This document shows, piece by piece, positions 11,569 to 22,939 of a stretch of DNA of 64,000 nucleotides (positions are counted from its first letter, which is position 1; the number at the start of each line of letters is the position of its first letter). Made by a program: the position numbers and the translations under genes. Where the stretch lies: the NCBI GenBank assembly GCA_030686995.1, contig CM060693.1:107500228-107564227 (forward strand). Direction: 5' to 3'. This stretch comes from Artemisia argyi. Taxonomy: Eukaryota; Streptophyta; Magnoliopsida; Asterales; Asteraceae. Below the pieces are notes generated by a model. The model was not told the DNA's origin, ran no database searches, and was given only the letters and a program-made list of their open reading frames with translations.

Positions 11569-14500
11569 TTTTGGATTTGCGTTTTGGGTCTAATTATGTC
11601 AGCACATGTAAAGGTAAATGAAATTAACTGTTAATCCCTTTCTTAACTATATTTGAGAGACATATTCCCCCTAAACGTGTTATATGCTTCTTTTCACAAG
11701 AATGTCCTTATGGTCATTTCATCTATTAATTTCATATAAACTAGACATGCCGTATAAACAGCAGAAGCACATCCAAACACTTTATTCTAAAGCCTGAGTT
11801 ATGGCAGCTAATTACTCGAATTTTGCACAACTTTCAGAACGAACCCTAAATACCTCCTAAATGTTGCAGTTTTTTGAAATGTGTGCAGGAACTTTATAAA
11901 GTCTTTCCTTCAAGGTTTTCTTCCTGGTCTTGCTCTAAAGATATTTCTATGGCTTCTTCCTGGAATTCTTATGACTATGTCAAAAATCGAGGGGCACGTT
12001 GCATTTTCTGTACTGGAAACGAGCACGGCAGCAAAATACTACTTTTTCATGCTGGTGAATGTTTTCTTAGGGAGTATTGCAACTGGAACAGCAATTGAAC
12101 AGCTTCAATCTTTTCTCCATGAATCGCCCACACAGTAATCTTTCTTTTTCTTTAAATATTAATCATAATCGGCTGGGTTGGGTTGACCCACAAACACCTT
12201 TATGTCCATATTTTGACTTTTCTATTAATGATCAAGTCCTCAAGTGTGATCACGCACACCATATTGCTACTGTAATAAATTCTTTCTTTGGAATAAGGTA
12301 ATTGGATATTCTATGCTTTAAAACAATACATTCCTGGTGGCATTCGACCCTTTGACCTAGCCTCTTTATCTTAGTTATACCCATTTGACCGGTAGGCGGT
12401 TAGACGTGAAGCTTGACACTAATCACCCTGTGTATGGGTCATAAATTTTACTTCTATCCCTTTGTGATCAGAAGGTCACATGTTTGTGTCATAGTAACAA
12501 AATGAAAAGGTAGGGGTATATACAAAGATTTGTTCTCCAACCCTATATATAGTCGAGGAGCCTTTCTTGTTCATAAATGGAAATTTTTAAACCTTTTAAA
12601 CTATCTTACTAACTTTTTTATTGGACATAATTTTCATTTTCTATGTGATGAAGCTCAAACATATCGCTTGAATTAAAAAAAATTAGTTACTGTATGTCCG
12701 TCAATCATTTGATCCAGTTTATGTTTTCTGAACTTTGACTAGTTGATATTACTGAAGTTAATATAATTTCCACTAAATGGAGCTTCATGGTTTTACTGAA
12801 TTTTTCGTTTTTACAGGATTCCAAGGACTATAGGGGTATCAATACCAATGAAGGCTACTTTCTTTATTACTTATATAATGGTTGACGGATGGGCAGGCAT
12901 GGCGGGAGAAATTCTTCGGTTGAAGCCTTTGATTATGTTTCATCTAAAAAACATGTTATTAGTAAAAACCGATAGAGATAAAACAAAAGCAATGAATCCA
13001 AAGAGCATAGATTTCCCTGAAGCTATTCCTTCTCTTCAACTTTATTTTCTCATGGGCGCCGTTTATGCTGTTGTTACTCCAGTCCTTCTTCCTTTTATAC
13101 TCATCTTCTTTGCCTTTGCGTTCTTTGTTTATCGTCATCAGGTAAAGTCTTTTTTCTAGATATTCCAAGTTGATTTTTGGGGTTGGTTGGATTTGTGCTT
13201 TAAAACTGATAAATCAATTACTACCACTTTAAGTCGCATTAATTAGTTTTTAACGCTTGCATAAACAAATTCCACTAAATGCCTCATTTTTTTTAGGAAT
13301 TATTTTTTCGCCAGTTGGCCTGTTATTCTTTAAAAAATGGAATAAATCAAACGTGCAAACATTTGGAAGGAAAAAATAAATAAATAAATAAAATAAAATA
13401 AAATAAAGTAAAGTAAAATAAAATAAACGCATTATTTTGTTCACATTATATGAACTTGATTATTCAGTACTACATAATCACTATTCAAACGTACATCAGA
13501 GACATCCCCTTAATTGTGTTTTTGTTAAATGAAGGGTATATGTGTAATCTTTCAGTTTAACTGATTCAGGTAATTAATGTGTACAATCAACGATACGAGA
13601 GTGCTGCTGCCTTCTGGCCACATGTTCATACTAGAATAGTAGCGAGCTTGATGATATCTCAGCTTCTTTTGATGGGATTGCTTAGCACAAAAAAGGCTGT
13701 AAATTCTACTCCTTTGCTAATTGTATTGCCGGTATTAACTCTAACATTTCACAAATACTGCAAGAGCCGGTTTGAGCCTGCTTTCCGAAAATACCCTCTT
13801 GAGGTAAGTTCTATCACATCTTATTTGCACAATGGAAGCATCTAAATCACAAACATCAGTGGTGGTGGTGAAATTTTAGGTAGGTAACTAAGAATGGTTG
13901 TAGTCGGCAATGGAGGACAAAACACTTTATTTTAAATGAGTTCCGCTTTTTTAGTGCATTAGTGAGGTCAAGGTCCTGATGTTATAAAAAGTGATTGGCT
14001 TTTGTTAGTCGGTGTATGGACAATGAATACAGAAGTCACTCACTACAGTTCGATTTGCATTACAAGCATTTTTGCAACAAAAAATTGATATAACCAGTTT
14101 TTTAAAGTTCAGATAAAAATATTGTGCTCTGGATTATCTTACTATTTATGAGTCAAATAATTGGTTCCTATTTGATTACAACTGCAACAAAACTATTATC
14201 AAAGGGCAAAAAGTGATGATACATTTTTCCTCTCCTTTTAACCTTATTTGAGGGACTTTTACTCACTCATAGTGGAAAAAAAAAAAGTAATCATACTTTT
14301 TCAACCACCTAAACACTACCTTTCACGACCCCTTGTTCCCATAACCCCGGCAGTCGAGCATTATGATTTCCGTACTTAAAAAAACATGAATTTTGTTCCA
14401 GAACTAAATGTGTGAATTTGGTTTCTTGTGGGCTTGATTTTCAGGAAGCTGTGGAGAAGGATGCCCAAGATGAAGTTTCTGAATCCACAGTTGACATAAT

Positions 14501-14759
14501 ACCTTACATGTGTGAAGCCTATTTACATCCAGTCTTACGTTCAATTGAAGAATTTGAGCTATTCGAGCTTGGAATCGACAATAACCAATCACACATCCCA
14601 AATCAACAACAGCTACCCACCAAACCTGTTTCTGGTTCCCACTCCCCTATAAGTGAGCAAGAAAACAAAGGGTCTCCTAAAATGCAGCAGCATGTTGACG
14701 TTGTTGTCGAACAACATGAGAGTGTACATACGCACCACCACAAGAAATCGACCCTTTAA
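5011..14759 (+). CDS. OSCA/CSC1-like hyperosmolality-gated cation channel, 11 exons
   Basis: Predicted exons: 5011-5330, 8429-8581, 9052-9187, 9293-9394, 9479-9598, 9915-9995, 10765-11105, 11889-12134, 12817-13141, 13570-13803 and 14445-14759. All junctions are GT-AG, phases are consistent, and together they give 790 aa, close to the roughly 770 aa of OSCA1-clade proteins. Family landmarks are present: an N-terminal membrane segment (residues 8-29) then LRIQPINDRVYF, and 'LNWMPQALRM' with 'HAGLDSAAFLRIYLLG' at the end of exon 1. Exon 3 supplies a membrane segment and exons 4-7 the cytosolic RNA-recognition-like domain. The pore region follows in exons 7-10, including 'MKATFFITYIMVDGWAG' in exon 9. 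The C-terminus (last about 70 residues) is hydrophilic and His-rich. Known family role: mechanically or osmotically gated, Ca2+-permeable cation channels of cell membranes. Intron 1 (3.1 kb) is swollen by transposons, but no exon is damaged. The exact paralogue was not assigned. Confidence 0.93.
5466..5512. repeat. (TTTTA)n microsatellite in OSCA intron 1
   Basis: About nine TTTTA units followed by a TTA run. Confidence 0.9.
5783..6060 (+). mobile_element. Dispersed non-autonomous repeat, copy B (OSCA intron 1)
   Basis: It begins ATACTAGAACGGTACCCGCC and ends with AATAGTCTCAAATACATTAT then ATAGTAGTATA, matching copy A at both ends. The interior has repeated 'cttcctaacaaactt' motifs shared with copy C but not with copy A. 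Orientation is the same as the gene. No protein is encoded. Confidence 0.6.
6133..6171. repeat. Poly-T tract
   Basis: About 38 consecutive T residues, followed by a T/A-rich run to about 6220, inside OSCA intron 1. A second poly-T run occurs near 6388-6414. Confidence 0.95.
6653..6961. mobile_element. Tourist-like (PIF/Harbinger) MITE in OSCA intron 1
   Basis: A 14-bp perfect terminal inverted repeat GAGCATCTCCAATG (right end CATTGGAGATGCTC) is flanked on both sides by TTA (6650-6652 and 6962-6964). TTA/TAA duplications are typical of PIF/Harbinger elements, and this inverted repeat is a common plant MITE end. The element is 309 bp and has no coding capacity. Confidence 0.85.
7247..7814. mobile_element. 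Fold-back Mutator-like MITE in OSCA intron 1
   Basis: A 568-bp element with terminal inverted repeats of about 230 bp. The left arm starts GAGCAAATCGCACAAAAGTG, and the right arm read in reverse starts GGGCAAATCATATAAAAGTG. Both arms include 'gggtttccaagtcatttagc' and 'ggcgacc' further in. The flanks are TTCTTTCTA (7238-7246) and TTCTTTCAA (7815-7823), a 9-bp target duplication with one change, as expected of the Mutator superfamily. The centre is rich in ccaccacc/ggtggtgg. No ORF of note. Confidence 0.8.
8038..8170 (+). repeat. Intronic 'GGGTTGGGTTGA' repeat, copy 1
   Basis: Contains 'gctgggttgggttgaac' and 'gaaacaccttctgtcc' followed by an AT-rich end. Related text recurs at 10342, 12168 and 19413, so this is a dispersed repeat. 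Limits are approximate. Confidence 0.4.
9659..9851 (+). mobile_element. tRNA-derived SINE in OSCA intron 5
   Basis: A perfect 12-bp duplication ATGACACCTTGA flanks the element (9647-9658 and 9852-9863). At its 5' end the A-box-like TGGCCTAGTGGTAAGG is followed by a B-box-like GGGTTCAAACTTC about 30 nt on, as in plant tRNA-derived SINEs. The 193-bp body contains 'gtccgcgtacatctgactc' and ends in a T-rich tail. Orientation is the same as the host gene. Confidence 0.85.
10342..10500 (+). repeat. Intronic 'GGTGGCAAAATGGGC' repeat, copy 2
   Basis: Begins GGTGGCAAAATGGGCAGGG and continues to 'gggtcaacttgaaacacttt'. The start resembles the end of the hAT-type MITE at 28422 (TAGAGGTGGCAAAACGGGCG), so a shared hAT origin is possible. 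No target duplication was found. Confidence 0.4.
11506..11561. repeat. (AT)n microsatellite in OSCA intron 7
   Basis: About 28 AT dinucleotides followed by a T run. Confidence 0.95.
12168..12245 (+). repeat. Intronic 'GGGTTGGGTTGA' repeat, copy 3
   Basis: Contains 'ggctgggttgggttgaccca' and 'caaacacctttatgtcc', matching the 3' half of the copies at 8038 and 19413. Limits are approximate. Confidence 0.4.
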
Positions 14760-15540
14760 CATGGATCTGACGCAATACTGATCAAGCCGCCAGTTAGAGT
14801 CTAACCATTGACTAGATGTAGCTTTTGTAACTGTGGCTTACCTACCACGCCATTTAAATGTATGAACATGTTTTGCTTGTCAACATGTCCTTGTTGCGTT
14901 TTTCAAAATTTTGCCTATTGAACTCACACAAAATCTTATACCAAAACATGTCTGCTGATTGTGAATTTCCAATATTAAGCTGTTAGGTTTGCATGGAACC
15001 GGTTCTTTGAGACATTGAACTTGGAAGGATTTTGAGTTGGGTGTAATGCTTTGAACCCAATTTTGATACTAAGCAACTTTGCTTAAAGGGATTATGATAC
15101 GAACCGGATATGATAAAGAATTAGAAGAACAATAAAGATCGAATAATCTATGTTTGAGAGGTCAAATAACCTCTCTCAATTAACACGAAATCAATAATAC
15201 ATAATAATATTCGGCATAAAAGGCATTACAACCTTGATCAACATAAAAGTTACCATAACGAAGGCCCGTTATGCCCATATGGCCCTGTGTTATGGAGCGT
15301 TATGATACCGGCCTCCAAAAAAATCCAACTCCGTTAGTTCGACCGTTACTACAACCACGCAAGAGAGAGAATGCTCTAAACGGCTATGTTTCAAAAAATA
15401 AATACATAAATTATATATATATTTTTAAACCTATACACACTACAATATAAATACACCCTTTCCCATATATTTTTTACACACATCCCAACTCAAAAACAAC
15501 TTTTACATACTTCCAATCTTTATAAATAAATAATTCCGAG
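14760..15540. other. 3' flank of OSCA gene and spacer, no gene seen
   Basis: This holds the presumed 3' UTR of the OSCA gene and AT-rich spacer. A leader-like stretch from about 15370, with runs such as 'ataaatacaccctttccc', precedes the pseudogene that follows. I see no coding region or RNA gene. Confidence 0.5.
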
Positions 15541-15829
15541 ATTTCCTAATAATGATAGTTTTTTGAACCTCCTCGGTGTGACGAACCCCAACGCTTCTTT
15601 TCCGTCAAACCCTCTGATCAGGTTTCCCTAACCCCCTTGGCATAATTCCCAAGCAACTTTTTCAACAACAACAAGCATTTCTAACATGGCAACAACAAAT
15701 CAATCACAAATGCTAAATACCAATTTTCAAAATCTACAACAAAACCCACCATGATTCGATCAACAATCATAACCACAAACCCAATCTTCACAATCACAAT
15801 CACAATCACAAACAACAGGCTACGGACTC

Positions 15830-16571
15830 CCAACCCAAAAGAGGAATTAAACGTGCAGCAAAAAAATCCAAAGACCCCAAACCCTATTCCGAAAAAAATC
15901 CCGACGTGGCCGGAGTTTCTTTATGTTGGCAACCAAACGAGGAAACGTTACTTGCCTCGTGTTACGTTACCGATTCCGAGGATCCCAATATTGGAAATTC
16001 ACAATCAGCAGACATGTTTTGGTATAAGGTTTTGTGCGATTTCAATAGGCAAAATTTCAAAAAATGCAACAAGGACATGTTGACAAGCAAGTAACATATG
16101 TTGAACGGGAATTGCCAAAAGTTCAAAAAGGTTTTAAAACGTGCACATTTGGGAAAAAGTGGGGAAAATGATTTGGATGTTATGAAACGGGCTAGAATGA
16201 TTTATCGTGACGAGCATAAAGGAACCCCGTTTAGTCAAGAGCAGGCGTGGGAAATTTTGAGAACCCATGCAAAATGGGACATGCCGGAACCCGTTGACCC
16301 GGTTGATTTACCGGAGGCGTCGAAAGGGAAGGCCACAGAACTATTCGGTGAAGACGCAAGACCACGTCTTACCGGCAAACAATGCGTCGGCAAAAAAGGC
16401 AAATTCGAGACCACGTCGAGCACCGGGAGAAGTAACTCGTCAAGCCAATTTGGAGAGTTTATGTCAAACGAGTTTCGTCTCAAACGGGAAGCCGCCAAAT
16501 TGGTGTACGAGGTCGCTAAAAAGAAAGATCATAAAGTAATGTGTTTGGAAGATGAAATTTCTCGCTATTAG
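15830..16571 (+). pseudogene. PIF/Harbinger ORF1-like (Myb/SANT, NAM-associated) pseudogene
   Basis: One frame shows a SANT-like start (VSLCWQPNEETLLASCYVTD, then 'MFWYKVLCDFN' and 'CNKDMLTSK'). It is cut by a TAA at 16092-16094, exactly where this family usually has a Trp. The same frame resumes with 'KFKKVLKRAHLGKSGENDLD', then 'AWEILRTHAKWDMPEP' and a charged Ser-rich tail ending at 16571. This is the ORF1-type DNA-binding protein of PIF/Harbinger transposons, often mis-annotated in plants as 'glutathione S-transferase T3-like'. No DDE transposase partner is nearby. The region 5' of 15830 is out of frame and Asn/Gln-rich, so the start is unclear. Probably a dead, partial element. Confidence 0.75.
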
Positions 16572-17029
16572 CACGAAGGATTTGTCAGAGGATGATGCAT
16601 ATTGGATTAACATGGAAAAACAAAAATTTGAAGAAAAATATAATTTGCGCCACGATTAGTGTTTTATTAATTTATTTTTTTATTATATTTTTTTAATTTT
16701 CTTATTTTATTTTTATTTCGTAACTTTTTTTATTTGGTAATTTTTTTATTTTTATTTTATTTATTTATTTATTATTTTTTTTTTTTTTTAACTTTTTGTA
16801 TTTCGTAACTTCTTTTGTTTCGTATTGTAATTTTTATTATAGTTTATTAATGAAATATTAGTTTGTTTAAATAAATGAAAAAGAAAATAAAATGTGAGTC
16901 CTAAAATGGTGGTGTTATGATAAAAGGTTATTTTAGTGTGTTAGTGTGAAATGTTAAAGCTAGGTGACGGCATTCTTTTAGTGTTGCGGTGTTACGACAC
17001 CTTGCACTCTTTAGAATGATACTAATAAG

Positions 17030-17363
17030 CAATGTTTTAAAAACCGGGTTTTTAATCGACCTGGTCGAGTTATCGGGCACCGGTTTAACTGGTTTGACCG
17101 TCGGGTTAACCTGGTTTTCCATTTAAATATTATTTTATTTTTTTTACCGGGTCAACCGGTTTGGCCGCCGGGTTAACCCGGTTTTTGTTTTAAAAAATTG
17201 AAAAAAACCAAACCTGGTCGGGTTTCAAGACCCGGTTTGACCCGGGTCACTCAAAACCCGGTGGGTCTAACTGGTTAATCCGGTTTTAGAAACCCGGTAT
17301 TTTTTACCCGTTTTTGTACGCGGGCACCAGTCCGACCAGTTGAACCGTCCAATGAAAACATTG
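17030..17363. mobile_element. hAT-type MITE rich in CCGGTT motifs
   Basis: Perfect 8-bp target duplication CTAATAAG (17022-17029 and 17364-17371), with terminal inverted repeats CAATGTTTT / AAAACATTG. The interior has many 'aaccgggt' and 'accggttt' motifs on both strands, so it can fold extensively. An 8-bp duplication indicates the hAT superfamily. It is 334 bp, non-coding, and lies 230 bp upstream of the PLGG1 start codon. Confidence 0.88.
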
Positions 17364-17592
17364 CTAATAAGTCCTTTTGGCTATTACCTCCTTATTCCAA
17401 TTATTTGCCTCCATTTCTCTTAACCAAAGACATGCTGACTAAAAAACAAGTGAATGTCATCTGTTTAATAATCTGAATCAATCTTCTGACATCCACACGA
17501 TCCACTCCACTTCACTTCACTTGACATCCAAAAAAAAATGTTTTTCTTTCTCATATTCACTCTTGTAAACTCCAACAAACCAAAATTCACCG

Positions 17593-20500
17593 ATGGCTGC
17601 TGCTTCCATTGTTTGTTGGAACTATCTCTCAAACACCAACCTTAAACTTCCAACCATTGGATCACCATCTCCCATTTCTTTAAAACATTCAAACCCATTA
17701 AAGAAAAATTCCATTAGAAATTTGAAAATTGATGGGCGGCAGTGTAAGTTTGCATTGCAAACGGGTATTCGGTCTGATCGCGTTGTTTCTGTGAAATCTG
17801 CTGCTGGCTCATCGGATACCAGCAGCATTACATCTAATGTATTGGGAGTAGGCCATTTGGCTGTTTCACTAGGGATCATACTAGCAGCGGATAAATACTT
17901 GAAACAGGCTTTTGTTGCTGCTGCAATTAAGTTCCCAAGTGCTCTTTTTGGGATGTTTTGTATTTTCACTATCCTTGTGGCTCTTGATGTTACTGTTCCT
18001 GCAGCTGCAACTGCTGTCGTTAATTTCTTCGAACCCGCACTCTTATTCATTCAAAGATGGTTGCCTTTGTTTTACGTCCCGTCTTTGGTAATTTTGCCTC
18101 TTGCTATTCAAGACATCCCTGCAGCTTCAGGGATCAAAATCTGCTTCATTTTAGGTACCGCCATCTTTTTCCTTTTTAGCTTTTTCCAATCAAAATTTTG
18201 TTATTTGCTTGGTTAACAAGTGTGTTTTAGGGAGTTAAGCAAAACTTTATTAGCTAATCGTAATATATTGAGTTTATAAATAGTATACCATTAGTATTAA
18301 CTTATGTATAATAATAGTCCCTCGATGATCCGGTTACACCCCATGTGAATACATGTGCTTCTAAAGTTTTTCTCATAGGTAAAGGTATAATCAATGACAA
18401 TCATCAAAATTAACATCAAACTAATCACCTTTGCTTTGTCAAAAATATATGTGACGTAAAGAAATCTTTTTGTTTTCACTCTTCTCTAGGAAAAGCCTGT
18501 GAGAGTATGAGTTAAATGATGAGTTGAGCGGCTGACATAGATTTATTCTGTATGTAAATAGTTCAACACAAGATGGAGCAACCCTTCATAAAATTGTCTG
18601 TCATACCCGATAATAAATTGTGACTACATCTTAGTGGTGGTGAATGTCTATTCGAGCTGTTCTTTATTCTAAAAGGCCAAAATTGGTCAAATAAAAGAAT
18701 TTAGGTAATTAGGTTAATTGGTGTGAAATGACGAATCGACTGTGGTGAACGTCCCTAAAAGTCTAATAATAATAGTAAAAAATATCGATTACTAATTTAC
18801 TATTTCTTTTCTTTTTTGGCCCCCATAATAAAAGCGCTCATTATCTGTTTCTCATGTTGCATACAGTTGTAGGGTGGGCAGCTTCACTGGCTGTTGCAGG
18901 ATATACGGCTATAGCTGTTAGAAAAATGGTTAAAACAGAAATGATTGCTGCTGAACCTATGGCAAAACCTTCACCATTCTCTTCTCTAGAGGTGGTTGCA
19001 TGGAGTGTTATCTCTGTTGCATCATTTGTTGCGGCCCTTAAGTACCCTGACTTACTTGGAACAAATGCTAGAACGTGTTTGCCATTCTTGTTAGGAGCTA
19101 CTGTGTTAGGCTACATTCTTGGTTCTGGGTATAATTTGTTTCCCTTGAGCTTGAATATGCATTAACTATCAAGGGTTTATGAGTTTCTTGTTCGTTGTTC
19201 ATTTCGCTGATTTATGGTCATCAACAGGTTACCAGCTGGTCTGAAGAAGGTCTTTCATCCAATCATTTGTTGTGCACTAGCAGCAGATCTTGCAGCATTC
19301 GCTTTTGGGTATTTTTCAAAGTCTGGATTGTATCCAATTCTTGGTACGTAGTCGTGCTTGGTTCTTGTTTTGTAGCCTCCTATGTAACATGTTGTCATAA
19401 TTAATCACCACTAAAGGTGGCAAGATGTGGCGGTTGGGCGGGTCGAGTAACTTGTCTAAATGGATGCAGGTCAAGAGAAATGTATATTAAATGTGGACCA
19501 ATCACGTTGACCCGCAAACACTTTCTGTGTGTCTGCAATTGTTTTTGTAATGCTGTCAATATGAATAGAAATACTAATATTATTTTTTTGGAGTAAACTA
19601 TTTAGGAGGTTGTATGCATAGAAATACACTGAGGTAAATTTCTACAATTCTACCCCATTGACCCGTTTCCTTATATATTCTTTCTACCCCATATCAACTC
19701 ATTGTCCAATTACATGCATTAATACCAACCACTTAGGTTCATCAATCATCACCTGTAAGGTTCACCTTCTCTGTTCTACCACATGCAAAATATATTGTGT
19801 TTACTGATGGTCTTTGTTTTATATCAAATATATGTGTCAACATATGCAGGATATTATCTTACCAAAGTGTCGTCTAATCCTGGAGCTGGTGACATTTTAA
19901 TGGGGTTTCTTGGTTCCGTTATCCTCTCTTTTGCCTTCTCAATGTTCAAACAAAGAAAGGTAACCGAGTATTTGACATTAACAGATGAGGTTATATGCAC
20001 GATATAGCAACCTACTTTAGGCCGATTTTTGCTATAGGCAAGAAATCAGCCTTCCCTTTTAGGCAATGTACTATTCTTTTCCATTTTAGGCAACAGACTT
20101 CTAATTTCTGATATTACAAAACAGAATGTATGTTGTTTTGACTTTTGCATATGAGGAAGAAATTAGATTGCCTGAAAGGGACAGAAACTAAATTTACTTG
20201 CTATTAAGAAAAGAAGAAACAGCTACACAGGATTTGATCTAAAGTTGGTTGCTTTTTGTGCATTTCGGCCTAACTAGTTGTCTAGACATTAGTCTGCGTT
20301 TTATTATGTATCCATTATTCTTTCGCTTTGCGAATAGGGAAATGCTAGGCTCTTCTGTTTTTTCAAGTTACAATGCCGGAGAATAATTTGTGTGCATGGC
20401 TTAATAAAAAACTTAGGAGAAAACTATTTTAGTTTTCATTTTATTTCAGTAGAGCGGAAATGATAACATGCAAATGCTAAAGAGTAGAATTAATTGCAAC

Positions 20501-21698
20501 TTACAAAGGATAAATTTAATATTTTGGTGAATTTCGTTATGCCTATTTTAAATGACAAAGTCCGATCTAATTGACTTGATTGTAAATGGCTACCGTGTAT
20601 AAGTTTACAAGGGCGCAACTAATGAAGTAATGAGCATGTTGTAATATTTCATGTATGATTGGGTCACTCTTGTTAACTTTTTGTGGATTGATAACTAAAG
20701 CATATACTACCCTCTTTGTGTAATTATTTATTTAACAATACATTTTCCTTTTAATAGTAACATTCTAAACGACAACATGTTTTGCTTTTCAATATATAAC
20801 TAATGATTTTTCAAGTTGCCCGAACTTCTGTATTATTAACTCATGGCATACTAAGGTTATACTAATTTTAGAGTTTAAATTTTGGTTGAACCCACAACCT
20901 ATTGATTGATGGGCACACTCATGTAATCACATTTTACCTTTTCATACCCAAAATTAAGATAAGAAACAGAATCTGATATCCACATTATCAAAAACTTATT
21001 ATGCACAATCATCATTCATCAGATAGACAGCTTCAAAATGCAAATTTAAACACCCCCCTGATACAGTATAGTTTTCTGTCTTTACAGCTTGTCAAACGGC
21101 ATGCAGCTGAGATCTTTACATCTATCACCATAGCAACTTTGTTCTCTTTGTACTCAACTGCACTTTTGGGCCGGCTTGTTGCGTTAGAACCAACTCTTAC
21201 CATATCGATTCTACCTAGATGTATTACTGTGGCACTTGCTCTCAGCATTGTGTCGCTTTTTGAAGGTCAGCAACATTGTCTCAAATATTCTTCCCATAAC
21301 ATGTTATTGACATTGTGGTTGTCTTTTGACTAAATCTCATGTAATCATGCTTATTAGGTGCCAATTCATCACTAACTGCTGCTGCTGTCGTGGTGACTGG
21401 TCTTATTGGAGCAAACTTTGTACAAGCTGTGCTTGATAAACTTCAGTTTGATGATCCTATTGCTCGAGGAATCGCAACTGCATCTAGGTATTGTATTCGG
21501 TTGACTTTTTTCCCTATCTGGCAAAATGAGTGGGTTGGGTGATGCGTTGAAACAAATAATTCTTTCACGCGCGTTAAACAGACCTCTGTGGGTCGAGTAA
21601 GTTGGCCTACCAACATTTTATTGTTCACTTCTTCATAAGATCATAACTAATTACTGTTTGATAATTAATATTATAAAATCCATATGAAATTAATACTA

Positions 21699-21729
<31 letters not shown>

Positions 21730-22242
21730 GAAAGGTGACTTTTTCCATATATGGTTTTAGAGTCGCACCTGCCAAATAGCAGCTTGTTTAAATAAAATCA
21801 AGTCAGGGAACCAAAGTGGCCCCGAAATGCATAAAACCTTGGAAATTGTTCTATTTTTTGAAACTTAATTTAATGTGATGATCTATTTAAGAATATTTAT
21901 CACGTTACCCAGGAACGACCCAACCAGGTTTGAGCTTTTACCCAACCCTTTCGGCCCACCCTTTTCCCACCTTTAACCGAAAGCAATAACACCCATTTAA
22001 AGAGTAACCTGGTGCCACCAAGGTCTTGTAGTTTTAACTGTAGTTTGAACCCATGCTACACCTAATTTGGAACTTATGTTGATCCTCGCAGTGCACATGG
22101 ACTGGGAACAGCTGCATTATCAGCAAAAGAACCTGAAGCCCTGCCATTTTGTGCAATTGCATATGGTCTAACGGGTATTTTTGGTTCACTAGTCTGCTCA
22201 GTTCCACTTGTCCGACAGAGCTTGCTTGCTATTGTTGGCTGA
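17593..22242 (+). CDS. PLGG1: Plastidal glycolate/glycerate translocator, chloroplastic, 7 exons
   Basis: Predicted exons: 17593-18154, 18867-19128, 19228-19343, 19850-19959, 21088-21265, 21358-21487 and 22092-22242. All are GT-AG with consistent phases, giving 502 aa (Arabidopsis PLGG1 is about 510). Residues 1-75 are Ser/Asn/Lys-rich with few acids, as in a chloroplast transit peptide. An LrgA-like membrane half follows (about 85-215), then an LrgB half (about 260-500). Landmarks include 'ALDVTVPAAATAVVNFFEPA' (exon 1), 'PNPGAG'-like SSNPGAGDILMGFLGS (exon 4) and 'ATASSAHGLGTAALS' across the exon 6/7 junction. Family role: the chloroplast inner-envelope carrier that exports glycolate and imports glycerate during photorespiration. 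No frameshift or premature stop was seen. The start codon is the first ATG before the transit peptide. Confidence 0.95.
19413..19570 (+). repeat. Intronic 'GGTGGCAAGATG' repeat, copy 4 (PLGG1 intron 3)
   Basis: Begins GGTGGCAAGATGTGGCGGTT and contains 'cacgttgacccgcaaacact' and 'ttctgtgtgtctgcaattg'. It parallels the copies in OSCA introns at 10342 and 12168. Non-coding. Confidence 0.4.
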
Positions 22243-22631
22243 AAAGAATTGGTCTTATGGGTGAGTTGGATCCATCATTTTCCCTTTGTATATTACTTCT
22301 TCTATGTTTGTAAATGTGTACAATGTGTTGCATGTTAGGTCCAATTCGTTGAGTTATGGGTTCATTCGTTTATATCATTATTTTGTGATCTTTGTATCAA
22401 GTGAATAAGAACAACGCCACATTTTTCTTTGATCTTTATATCTATCGTTTATATCATTTTTCTGGTTGAGTTATGACTTTTTTGACATTTTATGAATTCG
22501 TCAATGATTGCATGGTACTCCACTTTTGTCATATATTTGCAAATCACAAAAATAATATACCTACCCTAAACTAGTAGATAAACACAACACAATTTTTTAA
22601 AGTTCAATGACTTGTTTCTGCTCATATTAAA

Positions 22632-22936
22632 ACATAGAACGGTACCCGCGCAATGCGGCGGCGGATACCTGTGACTATATTTTGCATTATTCAGTTATTC
22701 GGTTACACATTTAGTTGTTTTTATGCTTTATAAGTAAAGATGGTAAAGATTAAACCAAATAATTTTAGTTTGAACAACCAACCTGCTTCTTAACAAACTT
22801 CCTAACCAATTTGCTTCCTAACTAACCTGCTTCCTAACCAATTAATTTTGAAATCCTTCCAGAAAAAGCAAGTAAAAGTCTGAATTTTAAGCCTTTCTAA
22901 TTATAAAATAGTCCCAAATGCATTATATAGTAGTAC
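22632..22936 (+). mobile_element. Dispersed non-autonomous repeat, copy C
   Basis: Begins ACATAGAACGGTACCCGCGC and ends with AATAGTCCCAAATGCATTAT then ATAGTAGTA. Ends match copies A and B. The interior matches copy B, with repeated 'cttcctaac' motifs. It lies about 390 bp past the PLGG1 stop codon. Confidence 0.6.
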
Positions 22937-22939
22937 TAG

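Noticed and set aside
15830..16571. Functional glutathione S-transferase-like gene
   Set aside because: The sequence matches PIF ORF1-type proteins, has an internal stop and a broken 5' part, and carries no GST domain.
17622..18050. Minus-strand ORF opposite PLGG1 exon 1
   Set aside because: It mirrors the coding exon and has no recognisable domain.
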